From: an uncultured Bacteroidota bacterium
GTDB taxonomy: Bacteria; Bacteroidota; Bacteroidia; Chitinophagales; Chitinophagaceae
Length of the DNA: 64,000 bases
Assembly (NCBI GenBank): GCA_903824665.1
Contig: CAIJXT010000034.1
Span: forward strand, 28,661 to 92,660
Reading direction: 5' to 3'
The position numbers and the translations under genes were made by a program. Below, in pieces: positions 33,960-43,318 of the stretch. The notes under the pieces are model-generated. The model made no database searches. It worked only from the letters and a program-made list of their open reading frames with translations, and was not told the DNA's origin. Each line of letters opens with the position of its first letter. Position 1 is the stretch's first letter.

Positions 33960-34877
33960 GTGCAAGGCGACATCGATACACTATACCAACAAGTGAGGGC
34001 AGGTAGTTTTCCGGCCATTGCACGAGCGATTACCATCGTTGAAAACGAGCTTGAAGGCTACGAAAAACTGTTGCTGCAACTGCACGAAAACCGCCATGCC
34101 CGGGTTGTAGGGGTTACCGGCCCACCGGGCGCGGGTAAAAGTACACTGGTAAATGCACTGTTGCAGCATTGGCTCAAAGAAAATAAAAAAATCGCTGTTA
34201 TCGCTGTAGACCCCTCATCTCCTTTCAATTATGGGGCACTCCTGGGCGACCGTATACGCATGAGTGAGTTCTATACCCATCCGAACATATATATACGATC
34301 GCTGGCCACCCGTGGGGCGCTTGGCGGCCTTAATGCCAAGATCATCGAAATCACTGATGTGGTGAAGGAAGCTCCTTTTGATATAGTGCTTGTTGAAACT
34401 GTAGGCGTAGGGCAAAGTGAAGTAGAGATAGCCGGTCTGGCAGACTGTACTGTAGTGACACTGGTACCAGAGGCCGGAGATGAGGTGCAAACACTTAAGG
34501 CCGGCATTATGGAAATAGCCAATATTTTTGTGGTGAATAAGGCTGACAGAGCGGGTGCCGAGGGGCTTTATCGCAACCTGCGGATACTGGCACATGAGAA
34601 AGCAGGTGACGAAGCAGAAATACCTGTATTGAAAACAATAGCCACAACGGGAGAAGGTGTTGGTGATCTGGCGGCACAAATTGACCAATACCTGATTTCA
34701 CAAAACGCGTTGCCTGATAAACGAGTACATCTGCTGACAGAAAAATGCTGGCAACTGATACAAGCCAGGCGCATGCGCGGCATCAGCCATAGTGCTTTGC
34801 GCAGTGACGTAGCAGCAGCCATAAATAAGGGCGATTTCAATTTGTACTCATTTTCGAAAAACTACTTGTCAAAATAA
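33960..34877 (+). CDS. meaB: Methylmalonyl-CoA mutase-associated GTPase MeaB
   Basis: A 305-residue SIMIBI-class GTPase that protects and reloads the B12-dependent methylmalonyl-CoA mutase. The P-loop GVTGPPGAGKST covers about residues 51-61. The segment AVDPSSPFNYGALLGDRIRM is typical of the ArgK/MeaB family. LVETVGVGQSEVEIAGLAD contains the switch region, and VVNKADRAGA is the guanine-specificity motif. The start codon is GTG. The mutase genes are not in the window. Its presence shows that the organism uses adenosylcobalamin, in keeping with the B12 locus at 55.7-61.2 kb. Confidence 0.94.
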   Translation: MQGDIDTLYQQVRAGSFPAIARAITIVENELEGYEKLLLQLHENRHARVVGVTGPPGAGKSTLVNALLQHWLKENKKIAVIAVDPSSPFNYGALLGDRIRMSEFYTHPNIYIRSLATRGALGGLNAKIIEITDVVKEAPFDIVLVETVGVGQSEVEIAGLADCTVVTLVPEAGDEVQTLKAGIMEIANIFVVNKADRAGAEGLYRNLRILAHEKAGDEAEIPVLKTIATTGEGVGDLAAQIDQYLISQNALPDKRVHLLTEKCWQLIQARRMRGISHSALRSDVAAAINKGDFNLYSFSKNYLSK

Positions 34878-34904
34878 ATTAATCAGGGGTACGTTATTAT
34901 ACAG

Positions 34905-35993
34905 ATGTCCGGTTTTGTTCCTACATATATCCTATATACTGCTGCCTTACTGCTGTCTGCAATTATCAGCATGTATGCTGTTAAGAAACTAATCTTTATC
35001 ACAAGCCAACGCCGGATATTTGATATCCCTGACAATATCCGCAAAATACATGGCGGGCAGATTCCCAGCCTGGGTGGGATAGGCATATTTGCTGGGTATC
35101 TAATAGGGGCTTCGTTCTTTATGTACCTGGAATGGTATTATGTTATTGCTGCATCGGTAATTCTGTTCTTCACCGGTATCTACGATGACATTATGAACAT
35201 GCGGCCATCGAAAAAGCTGGTTGCTCAAGTTATAGCTTCGTGTGTGGCTGTCTTTCTTGCTGATATCCGAATCACATCGCTTTATGGTATAGGTGGCATA
35301 GGTGAACTACCCTATGCGGTTAGCACCATCCTGTCTATAACCGCTTGTACCTTTTTTATCAATGTTTTCAACTTTATGGATGGCATAGACGGTCTGGCCT
35401 GTATGCTGGCTGTATTGTACACTGCTATCCTCGCAGTAGTTTTCGCAGGCATGGGCGACAAAAACCTGACTGGTATTGCCCTGAGCCTTATGGGTGCATC
35501 TTTCGGACTGTTCTACTATAATACACCGCCCGCCAGAATATATATGGGCGACACCGGATCTATGCTCCTTGGCTTTACCATATTTACCCTTACCGTGGCA
35601 TGCCTTGGCGTGTATACGAGCGGTCAGGGCAATCCGCTAATGCCATTTGTACATTCGTCGCAAGCGCTATGTCTGCTGCTGCTTGCGGTATTGTTTCTGC
35701 CTGTTTACGATGCCATCAGGGTATTTGTACTGAGAGTACGCAAAGGCATATCGCCATTACAGGCCGACAGAGCACATATACACTACTACCTGCTGGATGC
35801 CGGATTGAGTCATTCGGGAGCAGTACTGGTAATAGCTTTATGCAATATTGCTCTTATAGCCGTCACATGGCTGCTGCAGGATCTGAACCCATTAGTGGTA
35901 TTGCTGGTGCTGGCTGTGTTAATGACAGGGGTAATGCTAGCTATAGCAAAAGTGAGAACGAAGGCGCGCGCCCAGCAAATGAAAACGCTTTAG
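34905..35993 (+). CDS. WecA/TagO-like undecaprenyl-phosphate sugar-1-phosphate transferase
   Basis: A 362-residue protein of the MraY/WecA superfamily with about ten membrane helices. Conserved motifs are KIHGGQIPSLGGIGIF (about 47-62), the DD pair in FTGIYDDIMN (D94, D95), NVFNFMDGIDGLA (about 153-165, D159 and D162), MGDTGSMLLGF and the histidine motif DRAHIHYYL near the C-terminus, which is typical of WecA rather than MraY. It should start lipid-linked glycan synthesis by moving a HexNAc-1-phosphate onto undecaprenyl phosphate. It follows meaB by 27 bases, possibly read through from it. Confidence 0.9.
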   Translation: MSGFVPTYILYTAALLLSAIISMYAVKKLIFITSQRRIFDIPDNIRKIHGGQIPSLGGIGIFAGYLIGASFFMYLEWYYVIAASVILFFTGIYDDIMNMRPSKKLVAQVIASCVAVFLADIRITSLYGIGGIGELPYAVSTILSITACTFFINVFNFMDGIDGLACMLAVLYTAILAVVFAGMGDKNLTGIALSLMGASFGLFYYNTPPARIYMGDTGSMLLGFTIFTLTVACLGVYTSGQGNPLMPFVHSSQALCLLLLAVLFLPVYDAIRVFVLRVRKGISPLQADRAHIHYYLLDAGLSHSGAVLVIALCNIALIAVTWLLQDLNPLVVLLVLAVLMTGVMLAIAKVRTKARAQQMKTL

Positions 35994-36079
35994 CACAATA
36001 AATTAATGAGGACGGACAAGTTGATTTTATGCCATCTGGTATAACAATAGTATGTTTATGGGCATAAAAGAAAGGGAGC

Positions 36080-37102
36080 ATGAAAAAGAAACTGCTGGTA
36101 GCCGGTATGATTCTGACCGCATTGGGCTGCAGTGTATCGCTGGTATATGGCTGGGGTACCTGGGGTCATAACCATATTAATAAGGGCGCCGTACTGGCCT
36201 TGCCAAAAGAAATGGGCTTGTTCTTTTACAACCACGTGGATTTTATGGTGGAGGAGTCGACGGTTCCGGACCTACGCAAATATACTATGGGTGACAAAAA
36301 TGAGGGCCCTCGCCACTACATCAATCTGGAAAAGTATGACTATCAGAATGACCCCATGCCCAAAACTCTGGAGGATGCGGTAGCAAAGTATGGTAAAGAC
36401 AGTGTACACCGATATGGAACGTTGCCATGGCATATTCAGGATATGATGAAAAAACTAACAGAGGCATTCAGGAAAAAACGCAGAACAGAAATACTGTTTC
36501 TGGCGGCAGACCTGGGTCACTACATAGGCGACGCCCACGTACCGCTGCACACAACGTTGAATCATGACGGGCAGCTGACGGGACAAGAAGGAATACATGC
36601 ATTGTGGGAATCGAGATTGCCAGAGTTGTTTGGGAAAAATTATAAGCTATACACCGGAGAAGCGCGTTATGTAAAAAATGTAGAAAAAACCACCTGGGCG
36701 GTGATAGACAGCAGCTACAAGCGACTTACAAAACTGCTGAGTTATGAGCATAAAATGAAGCTGGACAATCCGCTTGACCGGCAATACATTATGGGTGATG
36801 ACGGAAAACCAGCGAAAAACAAATTCGGACAACCGATACATGCCTATGCATATGCGCATGTATATCATGAATTGCTGGATGGCATGGTGGAAAAACAATT
36901 GCGCCAGGCAATACAAGTGACTGCCGACTACTGGTATACCGCGTGGGTGAACGCCGGTAGCCCTGATCTGAGCGATCTGGACAATGAGTCGCTGACAGAA
37001 CGCAATGCCCCGTACTATGAAGAAGATATGAAAGCGTGGAAAAAAGGGAAGGTTCGCGGATGCAAAGCTGAAAAGGAATTTCCGGCCGCACCAAAAGAAT
37101 AA
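36080..37102 (+). CDS. Zinc-dependent phospholipase C-like exported protein
   Basis: A 340-residue protein. The signal peptide ends about residue 24 (SLVYG), so the mature protein would begin with tryptophan (WGTWGHNHINKGAV), as in trinuclear-zinc phospholipase C and S1/P1 nucleases, where the N-terminal Trp binds zinc. Further zinc-ligand segments are PDLRKYTMGDKNEGPRHYIN and the key run FLAADLGHYIGDAHVPLHTTLNHDGQLTGQEGIHALWESRLPE (conserved H...D..H...H...HxxxE pattern). It probably hydrolyses a phosphodiester, lipid or nucleic acid, outside the inner membrane. The substrate is uncertain. A monocistronic gene. Confidence 0.88.
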   Translation: MKKKLLVAGMILTALGCSVSLVYGWGTWGHNHINKGAVLALPKEMGLFFYNHVDFMVEESTVPDLRKYTMGDKNEGPRHYINLEKYDYQNDPMPKTLEDAVAKYGKDSVHRYGTLPWHIQDMMKKLTEAFRKKRRTEILFLAADLGHYIGDAHVPLHTTLNHDGQLTGQEGIHALWESRLPELFGKNYKLYTGEARYVKNVEKTTWAVIDSSYKRLTKLLSYEHKMKLDNPLDRQYIMGDDGKPAKNKFGQPIHAYAYAHVYHELLDGMVEKQLRQAIQVTADYWYTAWVNAGSPDLSDLDNESLTERNAPYYEEDMKAWKKGKVRGCKAEKEFPAAPKE

Positions 37103-37135
37103 ACACCGCAGTTGCGATGTGATATGCACGTTTAT

Positions 37136-37540
37136 TTAGCCAGGATTATTTATTGCGAGCAATAAGACCCGCTGTGTTTCTTCGAATTCGGCAGGTGTAA
37201 GTTTCAACTTGGGGCGGGTGAAATTGAGGTCGTCGGCAGAGTCGATTGGTACCAGGTGCATATGTGCATGCGGCACCTCGAGGCCAATAACACTAATACC
37301 GCAACGGTTGCAGGGAAATGATCGTTCAATGGCTTTTGCAATCGGTTTGGCAAAGATGAGCCACTTTGCCAGCAACTCATCTTCAACATCAAACACTTTG
37401 TCTACTTCTGTTTTGGGCACTACCAATACATGCCCTTGCTTTAACGGAAATATGTCGAGGAAGGCGAAAAAAGATTCATCTTCGGCAATCTTGTACGCTG
37501 GTATTTCACCAGCAATTATCCGTGCAAAAATACCTGGCAT
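37136..37540 (-). CDS. HIT-family nucleotide hydrolase
   Basis: A 134-residue protein with the histidine triad VPHAHMHLVPI (H91, H93, H95), preceded by IFARIIAGEIPAYKIAED and FLDIFPLKQGHVLVVPK. It belongs to the Hint-like branch, which hydrolyses purine nucleoside phosphoramidates and similar AMP conjugates. The start at 37540 lies one base after the greA stop region, so the two genes are one operon, and the longer upstream frame is just the end of greA in another frame. The greA-HIT pairing recurs in Bacteroidota. Confidence 0.93.
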   Translation of the reverse strand: MPGIFARIIAGEIPAYKIAEDESFFAFLDIFPLKQGHVLVVPKTEVDKVFDVEDELLAKWLIFAKPIAKAIERSFPCNRCGISVIGLEVPHAHMHLVPIDSADDLNFTRPKLKLTPAEFEETQRVLLLAINNPG

Positions 37541-37541
37541 A

Positions 37542-38015
37542 CTAAATAGCGATGTTTTCGATCTGGAATCTAAAAGTACCACTTGGTGCAGTGACTTCTG
37601 CAATATCGCCGATCACCTTGCCTAACAACCCTTTGCCAATAGGCGAAGTAACCGATATTTTACCCAACTTGAGATCAGCTTCTTTTTCTGAAACGATCTG
37701 ATAGACGACGGTTTTTTTGCTGGCGAGATTTGTAACAGTAACCTTGCTGAGTATTGATACCTTGCTAATGTCGATATCTTTAGCATCTATGACGCGTGCT
37801 GAAACGATAGCTGTTTCCAATTGTGCAATCTTGGCTTCATGGTGCCCCTGTGCTTCCTTAGCCGCATCATACTCTGCATTTTCCTTCAGGTCACCCTTTT
37901 CTCTGGCCTCAGCGATCTGCCTTGCAATCTCCGCACGGCCTGATGATTTGAGTTTTGTCAACTCTTCTTTCATCTGGGCAAGTGTTTCTTTGGTTAGATA
38001 GTTCAAATCAGACAT
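37542..38015 (-). CDS. greA: Transcription elongation factor GreA
   Basis: A 157-residue factor of standard length that rescues backtracked RNA polymerase by stimulating transcript cleavage. The N-terminal coiled coil includes the acidic tip EAREKGDLKENAEYDAAKEAQGHHEAKIAQLE (about residues 36-67). The C-terminal FKBP-like domain ends IGKGLLGKVIGDIAEVTAPSGTFRFQIENI. It heads a two-gene operon with the HIT protein. Confidence 0.96.
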   Translation of the reverse strand: MSDLNYLTKETLAQMKEELTKLKSSGRAEIARQIAEAREKGDLKENAEYDAAKEAQGHHEAKIAQLETAIVSARVIDAKDIDISKVSILSKVTVTNLASKKTVVYQIVSEKEADLKLGKISVTSPIGKGLLGKVIGDIAEVTAPSGTFRFQIENIAI

Positions 38016-38035
38016 TGTTCAATGATTTATACGTT

Positions 38036-38076
38036 ATTGAAAAAAAATACAACGCCTCTGCATAACAGAAGCGTTG
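38036..38076 (-). terminator. Terminator after the PorV/PorQ-type gene
   Basis: On the minus strand, a stem of 6 bp plus 4 bp around one mismatch (CAACGC...TCTG / CAGA...GCGTTG) is followed by TATTTTTTTT. It separates the TonB receptor operon from greA. Confidence 0.85.
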
Positions 38077-38102
38077 CAATGTAAAAATACGAAAAAATAC
38101 TA

Positions 38103-39182
38103 TCAGCGAGTAAACCGCAATGACATCATGTGAACGCCATTTGCCGGCCTTTGGGTAGGACGGAAGGAATAGTCGATAGCGACCAATGGTCCGCTTTCGC
38201 CAAAACGCTTCTGTGCAGTGAGGCCCATTGCCACACCAGAATACATTGTAGTTGTCTTCTCGATGTTGCCAATACCTTTTTCATAACGGTAACCGGCACG
38301 AAGGATAATCATTTCTTTAAAAGCATACTCCATACCAAGACCGAGGTAATCATTGTTGAATGAATTTGACTGGAAATTGGCAATAGCAGTGAGTTTATGA
38401 ACCGGAACACTATCCTTTTTCAGGTGGTTTTCGTCGAGGTAGAAGTCGTATGCCGCACCGAAATTGAGGTAAGTAGGCATAGAGAATTTATCGGCAGGGT
38501 AAGTTTGCGACACTGCAAAGGTAGGAGAGCTCTGTGGCTTATCGGCATTTACAGAAAAACCAGTACCAGAGAAACGCATATTACTACCGAGGTTGCGGAG
38601 TGTAATACCGAAATGGAAATTGTCTCTTTTACCTGTGACATATTGAATGCCACCTTCAAAAGCAACACCCAACGCACCAATGTTACCTACCTGCTCAGAT
38701 ACGTATGTCATAGCAGCCCCGGCATTTACATGCGAAGAAAACTGCTTTGCATAGCCCAACTGAATGTTGAGGAACTGAGGACGATAGACACCATCACCTT
38801 CGGGTTCGAAATAAGAAGTACTGGTGATGTCACCAAAGTTCATTGACATGAGGTTGATGCCAACAACACCTGCTTCGCCAAGTTTGAGCCCAACTGCCAA
38901 GTTGTTGATGTTGATATTTGTGCCGCTCAGGTACATGCCACGCGAAACACCGATGTCAGTGGACGATGTTTGTGCAAGGCCGGCTATGTTTGTTTTCATT
39001 GCTTCAACACCACCAATGTGTGAGGCATTGAGACCAAAAACACCAGTGCTGCGCGCCCATGGGTTGATCATCAATTCAGGGGCACCTGACTGACCAGAAC
39101 GGTCTTTGTTGCCAGCAACAGCACTGAATGAGATACCAATTGCACACAAAGCAACTATTGATTTTATTGAATTTTGTTTCAT
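38103..39182 (-). CDS. PorV/PorQ-family outer membrane beta-barrel protein
   Basis: A 359-residue protein with signal peptide MKQNSIKSIVALCAIGISFSAVAG. The rest is the FadL-like barrel of the PorV/PorQ family: an early segment INPWARSTGVFGLNASHIGGVEAMKTNIAGLAQ (the typical helix plugging the barrel, followed by the first strands) and many alternating strands ending in an aromatic-containing C-terminus (MMSLRFTR). PorV and PorQ work with the T9SS, PorV shuttling cargo to the attachment complex. This copy is the last gene of an operon with a TonB receptor and a huge surface protein, so it may be a dedicated partner of that cargo. Confidence 0.85.
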   Translation of the reverse strand: MKQNSIKSIVALCAIGISFSAVAGNKDRSGQSGAPELMINPWARSTGVFGLNASHIGGVEAMKTNIAGLAQTSSTDIGVSRGMYLSGTNININNLAVGLKLGEAGVVGINLMSMNFGDITSTSYFEPEGDGVYRPQFLNIQLGYAKQFSSHVNAGAAMTYVSEQVGNIGALGVAFEGGIQYVTGKRDNFHFGITLRNLGSNMRFSGTGFSVNADKPQSSPTFAVSQTYPADKFSMPTYLNFGAAYDFYLDENHLKKDSVPVHKLTAIANFQSNSFNNDYLGLGMEYAFKEMIILRAGYRYEKGIGNIEKTTTMYSGVAMGLTAQKRFGESGPLVAIDYSFRPTQRPANGVHMMSLRFTR

Positions 39183-39207
39183 AAGTATGATCAAATATTT
39201 TTATAAT

Positions 39208-39234
39208 ATTCCGGGCGGAGTATCCGCCCGGAAT
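39208..39234. promoter_or_regulatory. Strong intercistronic hairpin
   Basis: A perfect 11-bp stem, ATTCCGGGCGG with its complement, loop AGTAT, in the 62-base gap between the 1348-residue protein gene and the PorV/PorQ gene. There is no T-run on the minus strand, so it is more likely to set mRNA stability or partial read-through than to end transcription. Confidence 0.65.
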
Positions 39235-39244
39235 TAAATCAATT

Positions 39245-42200
39245 TTAATATTGTGTTACGTCGAGTGGACGGAGTGAACCGAACCATTTGATGACAGTTT
39301 CACCGATACCGTCAGCTTTCACATGCATCATGTACATACCACTACCTACTGGCAAACCAGCTGCGTTGCGGATATCCCAATCGAGGAAAGAACTGTTAGG
39401 ATCGCTCTTTGAAAGTGACCTTACCAATGTACCATCGAGTGAGTAGATGTTGATGGATGCTTTAGCTGGCAGATTGATGATCCGCACTTTGGTATCAAAA
39501 CGACTGTTTGGTTTTTCATAACCAGAGTAACCGTAGTATGGGTTAGGCACAGCCTGAATTCTGCTAACCAGCTTATCGCGGTCTGAATCTTTATTCAGCG
39601 CAGTAGGAGCAAGACCAGAAGTGCTGAACCAGTAATATGGGTTAGCTGCTTCACCTGCCGTAACCGTTGTACCTGGCAACGCAAACACTGAGTTACTGTC
39701 GGTAGCAGCGTAAGGCATATAAGGCCTGTCTACACGGAACCTCAATCTTGTAGTAGTTGGGATCAGACCGTCTTTCAGAGGCAGCAACTTAACCAGTGGG
39801 TTAACCATTGGTAAACCTACCCATTGGAACACAGAGTATGCTGATTTGAGGAAGGTATTGGTTGGAGCAGCTTTCTTCACTGTAGATACAAACACTTTGT
39901 CACTATCGTAACGAGAGCTCAGTACATAAATGAAGTGCCTGCCACCAAATACAATTGAGTTGTCGTATGGGTTGAAGCCATTTAGACCGGTTGGACTTGA
40001 TGGATTCCAGATCATATCGGAACCATTATCGCCTGTCAGGTAAGAGTCTTCACCGAACACGATGTTCAGCCTGTCGCCTGTACCCTGATCAACTGCATAA
40101 CCCGGGAACCAAGACATACCTTCGTCTTCAATTGTTTCAGAGTATTTAGGTGCATTGCCATCTGCAGTAAACTCCAGATTCCAGCCTTTGTGTTTACGGA
40201 GATAGAATTTCTTACCCTTATTCTGTGCCAATGTTACGTCTTCCTGCAATTCGATAACTGCACAACGAGTCCATTTTGACTTGTCTTTTGTGAACACGAT
40301 ATCAACATCTCTGAGCTGTTTGAATTCGTTAAGTGTAAGCGGATAAGCAGCAGGATGATGACCGCAAGGCAAACCCTCTCCGTTAACACCACCACCAAGG
40401 AAGAAGGCTGACAGACCATATGGTCCCCATGTAGCCTTTGTTGGTGTAAAGTTAGCCAACATGTTACCGAACTGAGACTTAGGATCGAGGTATGTAGTAC
40501 CGATAGAGATGTCATTGAAACGACATGGGTTAGTCGCAGATGGTGTAGAAAAATGCGACGTAGCGCCAGCCCTCAACCAGTTAGCAAAGCTACTGTCTGT
40601 TTCGTCCTGAACACCCCACAACCAAGGCTGAGAAGGATCCGTGAATGTAACATCAGAAGTAATGTAGCCATTTTTCCGGCCCTGTGCATTGGTGCCCGGA
40701 GGCTGCAGCTGGTTGATAGAAACAGAGATACCATATTTCTCCAGAATCTGTTCGTTTGGCTCACCTATAGAGCGCTCACTATAAATCTGTGCTGCTACTG
40801 TTGTACCGCTATATCCAGTCAATGTCCATTTGCCGGTATTCACAATACCATCAACTGACAAAGGACCGTTAGGAGTAGCAACCGTGCGGTTAGTACCGTG
40901 AATCTGCAGCACCCAATCCAAAGGCTGAACTTTTACAGGATCAATAACCTTTACATTAACTGGTCCGAGGCCTTCCATGTAAGTAGGTTGGGCGATGAAA
41001 CCTTTGCTGACAGCCTCTTCTTCTGAAGCCTCATCCAGCTGAATCTCGTTACCACCATTTCCAATACCTTGAATTCTCTTTATCACAACACCTCTTCCGT
41101 AATCAGAATTAATTACAGTACCCATTGCTCCATTTGCAGGATTAGGAAGTGCTGCAACTACACTGATCTCCGAACCACCTGCAGAGTGTGCACTGGCGAT
41201 ATATGGAACGTCCTGAGTAGTAACAGTATTCTTGGGGTCGAAGCTTGCAAAGTTGTTGTAAGCGTATGCGATAGCCACGAAGTAATAGTTGCGGTAATTC
41301 ACAAAACGCTTATCGTTTGTTGTTGCAAACTGATCCTGTGTCAACTGGAAACTGTGTACGATACCGCTATCCTTACCTACCACTTTAATTTGTGAGGCGT
41401 GGGTAGTATCACTTACAGTTATGTTCTTAACGTAATTAACTATCTGCGTTACGCTATCGCTGATATCGCACTGGAATACTTCGATTGCTTTGCTGTTATC
41501 AACCTCTCCAGTGTTAGGATCGAAAATTTCAGCGGAAGTAACCTGGCTGTTAGCCAACTGGAATACGCGATAACCCTGGAATTTGTAGAGCGAATCATTG
41601 CTTACACCTTTTGATTTCACCACTACCTGATGGTACAGTAATGAATCGTTGTATGCACCGTCTGTACGACCGTAATTCTCACCATAGTTATTGCTACCGT
41701 AATCGTTCACAACATAAAATACCAAACGCCTGTCGAGTTCGCGAACCACCAGCCTTGGTGCTTCAGGACCTTCTACTGTTTTGAAACCACCGTCGAATAG
41801 TGCCTGTGCACCGTCGTCAATGTTTTTGATAGTCTTGAAGTTAGTGCTAGGGCAACCGCCTGCGCCTGCAGCCCAGATACAACCAAAAGTGATATCATTG
41901 ATGGCACCAGGGAACAACTGGAACGGACCAGAAGAGAATATGAAGCGCCTGTCACCTGGGTTATTAGAACAAGCACACTCCGACCATTGTGTATTATCGC
42001 CCGGATCGCCCCAGAATACGAAATTAGATACCGGACCTGCACCGTACCCTTTTGAAGGTACGCCGCTGCCCATAAAATCATAAGAAAAGCGCTCACCATT
42101 ACGGATAGAACCTGTCATGTAGTAGTATATCTGTATACCATTGTTAGGGTTACCGATGATACTTGGGTCATTATTATAGTAAGTGAAGTTGGTCATATCC

Positions 42201-43291
42201 AGCTGAGTAACTGTATCAGGTAAACCGGCACGTTTTGTAACACGTTTTGGACCCTGAAAGAAGTCAAGACCTACCTGAGGTGGGTTAAGACCATAGCTGT
42301 TAGCAGGGTTACCTGCAATACCACCGTCGTTACCAGAAGCGTTATACATAATACCCAAACCACGATTGGTATCGCAACCAATGTAGTCATCCATGTAGTA
42401 ACCAAGGTCAAGGTCATCCCACACAGCGATGTAGGTACTATCGATAGTAAGCGGACCACGATTGATTACGCGGTAGTTGTAGAAAGTTGAGTTGTTGAGG
42501 AAGTCCTGAGTCGCGAATGCGAACGCGCTTGTCTGCACTTCGATACCCATAGCTGCAGTGATAGACTGCTGCTTAACGTTACCAGCATCGTTGAATACCC
42601 ACCAGATGTACTGGTCACCGCGAATATCCGGATATTCACCTTCATCGGGCTGGTATTTACCATCACCGTTCAAATCCATGAATGGTGCATAGGTATTGGC
42701 AGGATTGAGTGCGAGCTTAGTGCCGCCAGAACCTACAACACCATTGTTGCCGGTGGCAGGCCACTGGTTGATGGCGTCGAACTCAGCAGCTTTGATATCG
42801 CCACCGATCTTGTATGCCTGAATAAAGCGTTTGATTGTAGAACGATCTACTTTCCAGAAGCGATCCCAGGAAGCACAGACATCGGCTGTGATCTTGCCAT
42901 CGTTGTCGAGCGCACCGGGCCAATAGTCATTACCATCCTGACGATAAGTCTGAGCGGCAACTTTCAACTGTCCCTGCTTGTCGTATCCACCGATCCAGCA
43001 AGATGCGGCAAATTGTGAATGCCTTCCAGATCCTTTGGGAATCTCGTAAGCAGCATTGCCGGCACTATTGTTCCACCACATGTCACCACCTGTCATGAGG
43101 CGCGCCCTGACGTTGTTAATGTCAAGGTCAATTGCAGAATTGGACGGTTGGCATCCTGCTGCAGTAGATTTTAGTTGAGCTGAAGGGCGTCTCGCTCCCA
43201 GGTTCTCACGCGCGCTTACTGTGCCGGAAATTCCCAACACCACCAACAGCACTGCCGCATGAATAAACCGTATTTTATTTCTGAAAATCAT
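39245..43291 (-). CDS. Giant secreted surface protein with a T9SS-type C-terminal domain
   Basis: A 1348-residue protein. It has a signal peptide (MIFRNKIRFIHAAVLLVVLGISGTVSA). The body is rich in Asn, Gly and aromatic residues, with repeated segments naming a calcium-type loop pattern (FMDLNGDGKYQPDEGEYPDI at about residue 210). No catalytic domain is recognised. The C-terminus (about 1255-1348) is a FlgD/T9SS-like beta-sandwich: IPNPYYGYSGYE, INLPAKASINIYSLDGTLVRSL and GLPVGSGMYMMHVKADGIGETVIKWFGSLRPLD. The protein lies between a TonB receptor (27 bases upstream) and a PorV/PorQ protein. Together they look like one surface assembly seen across Chitinophagaceae. The substrate is unknown. Confidence 0.85.
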   Translation of the reverse strand: MIFRNKIRFIHAAVLLVVLGISGTVSARENLGARRPSAQLKSTAAGCQPSNSAIDLDINNVRARLMTGGDMWWNNSAGNAAYEIPKGSGRHSQFAASCWIGGYDKQGQLKVAAQTYRQDGNDYWPGALDNDGKITADVCASWDRFWKVDRSTIKRFIQAYKIGGDIKAAEFDAINQWPATGNNGVVGSGGTKLALNPANTYAPFMDLNGDGKYQPDEGEYPDIRGDQYIWWVFNDAGNVKQQSITAAMGIEVQTSAFAFATQDFLNNSTFYNYRVINRGPLTIDSTYIAVWDDLDLGYYMDDYIGCDTNRGLGIMYNASGNDGGIAGNPANSYGLNPPQVGLDFFQGPKRVTKRAGLPDTVTQLDMTNFTYYNNDPSIIGNPNNGIQIYYYMTGSIRNGERFSYDFMGSGVPSKGYGAGPVSNFVFWGDPGDNTQWSECACSNNPGDRRFIFSSGPFQLFPGAINDITFGCIWAAGAGGCPSTNFKTIKNIDDGAQALFDGGFKTVEGPEAPRLVVRELDRRLVFYVVNDYGSNNYGENYGRTDGAYNDSLLYHQVVVKSKGVSNDSLYKFQGYRVFQLANSQVTSAEIFDPNTGEVDNSKAIEVFQCDISDSVTQIVNYVKNITVSDTTHASQIKVVGKDSGIVHSFQLTQDQFATTNDKRFVNYRNYYFVAIAYAYNNFASFDPKNTVTTQDVPYIASAHSAGGSEISVVAALPNPANGAMGTVINSDYGRGVVIKRIQGIGNGGNEIQLDEASEEEAVSKGFIAQPTYMEGLGPVNVKVIDPVKVQPLDWVLQIHGTNRTVATPNGPLSVDGIVNTGKWTLTGYSGTTVAAQIYSERSIGEPNEQILEKYGISVSINQLQPPGTNAQGRKNGYITSDVTFTDPSQPWLWGVQDETDSSFANWLRAGATSHFSTPSATNPCRFNDISIGTTYLDPKSQFGNMLANFTPTKATWGPYGLSAFFLGGGVNGEGLPCGHHPAAYPLTLNEFKQLRDVDIVFTKDKSKWTRCAVIELQEDVTLAQNKGKKFYLRKHKGWNLEFTADGNAPKYSETIEDEGMSWFPGYAVDQGTGDRLNIVFGEDSYLTGDNGSDMIWNPSSPTGLNGFNPYDNSIVFGGRHFIYVLSSRYDSDKVFVSTVKKAAPTNTFLKSAYSVFQWVGLPMVNPLVKLLPLKDGLIPTTTRLRFRVDRPYMPYAATDSNSVFALPGTTVTAGEAANPYYWFSTSGLAPTALNKDSDRDKLVSRIQAVPNPYYGYSGYEKPNSRFDTKVRIINLPAKASINIYSLDGTLVRSLSKSDPNSSFLDWDIRNAAGLPVGSGMYMMHVKADGIGETVIKWFGSLRPLDVTQY

Positions 43292-43318
43292 AACCTATAA
43301 AGTTATATTGTAAAATTA

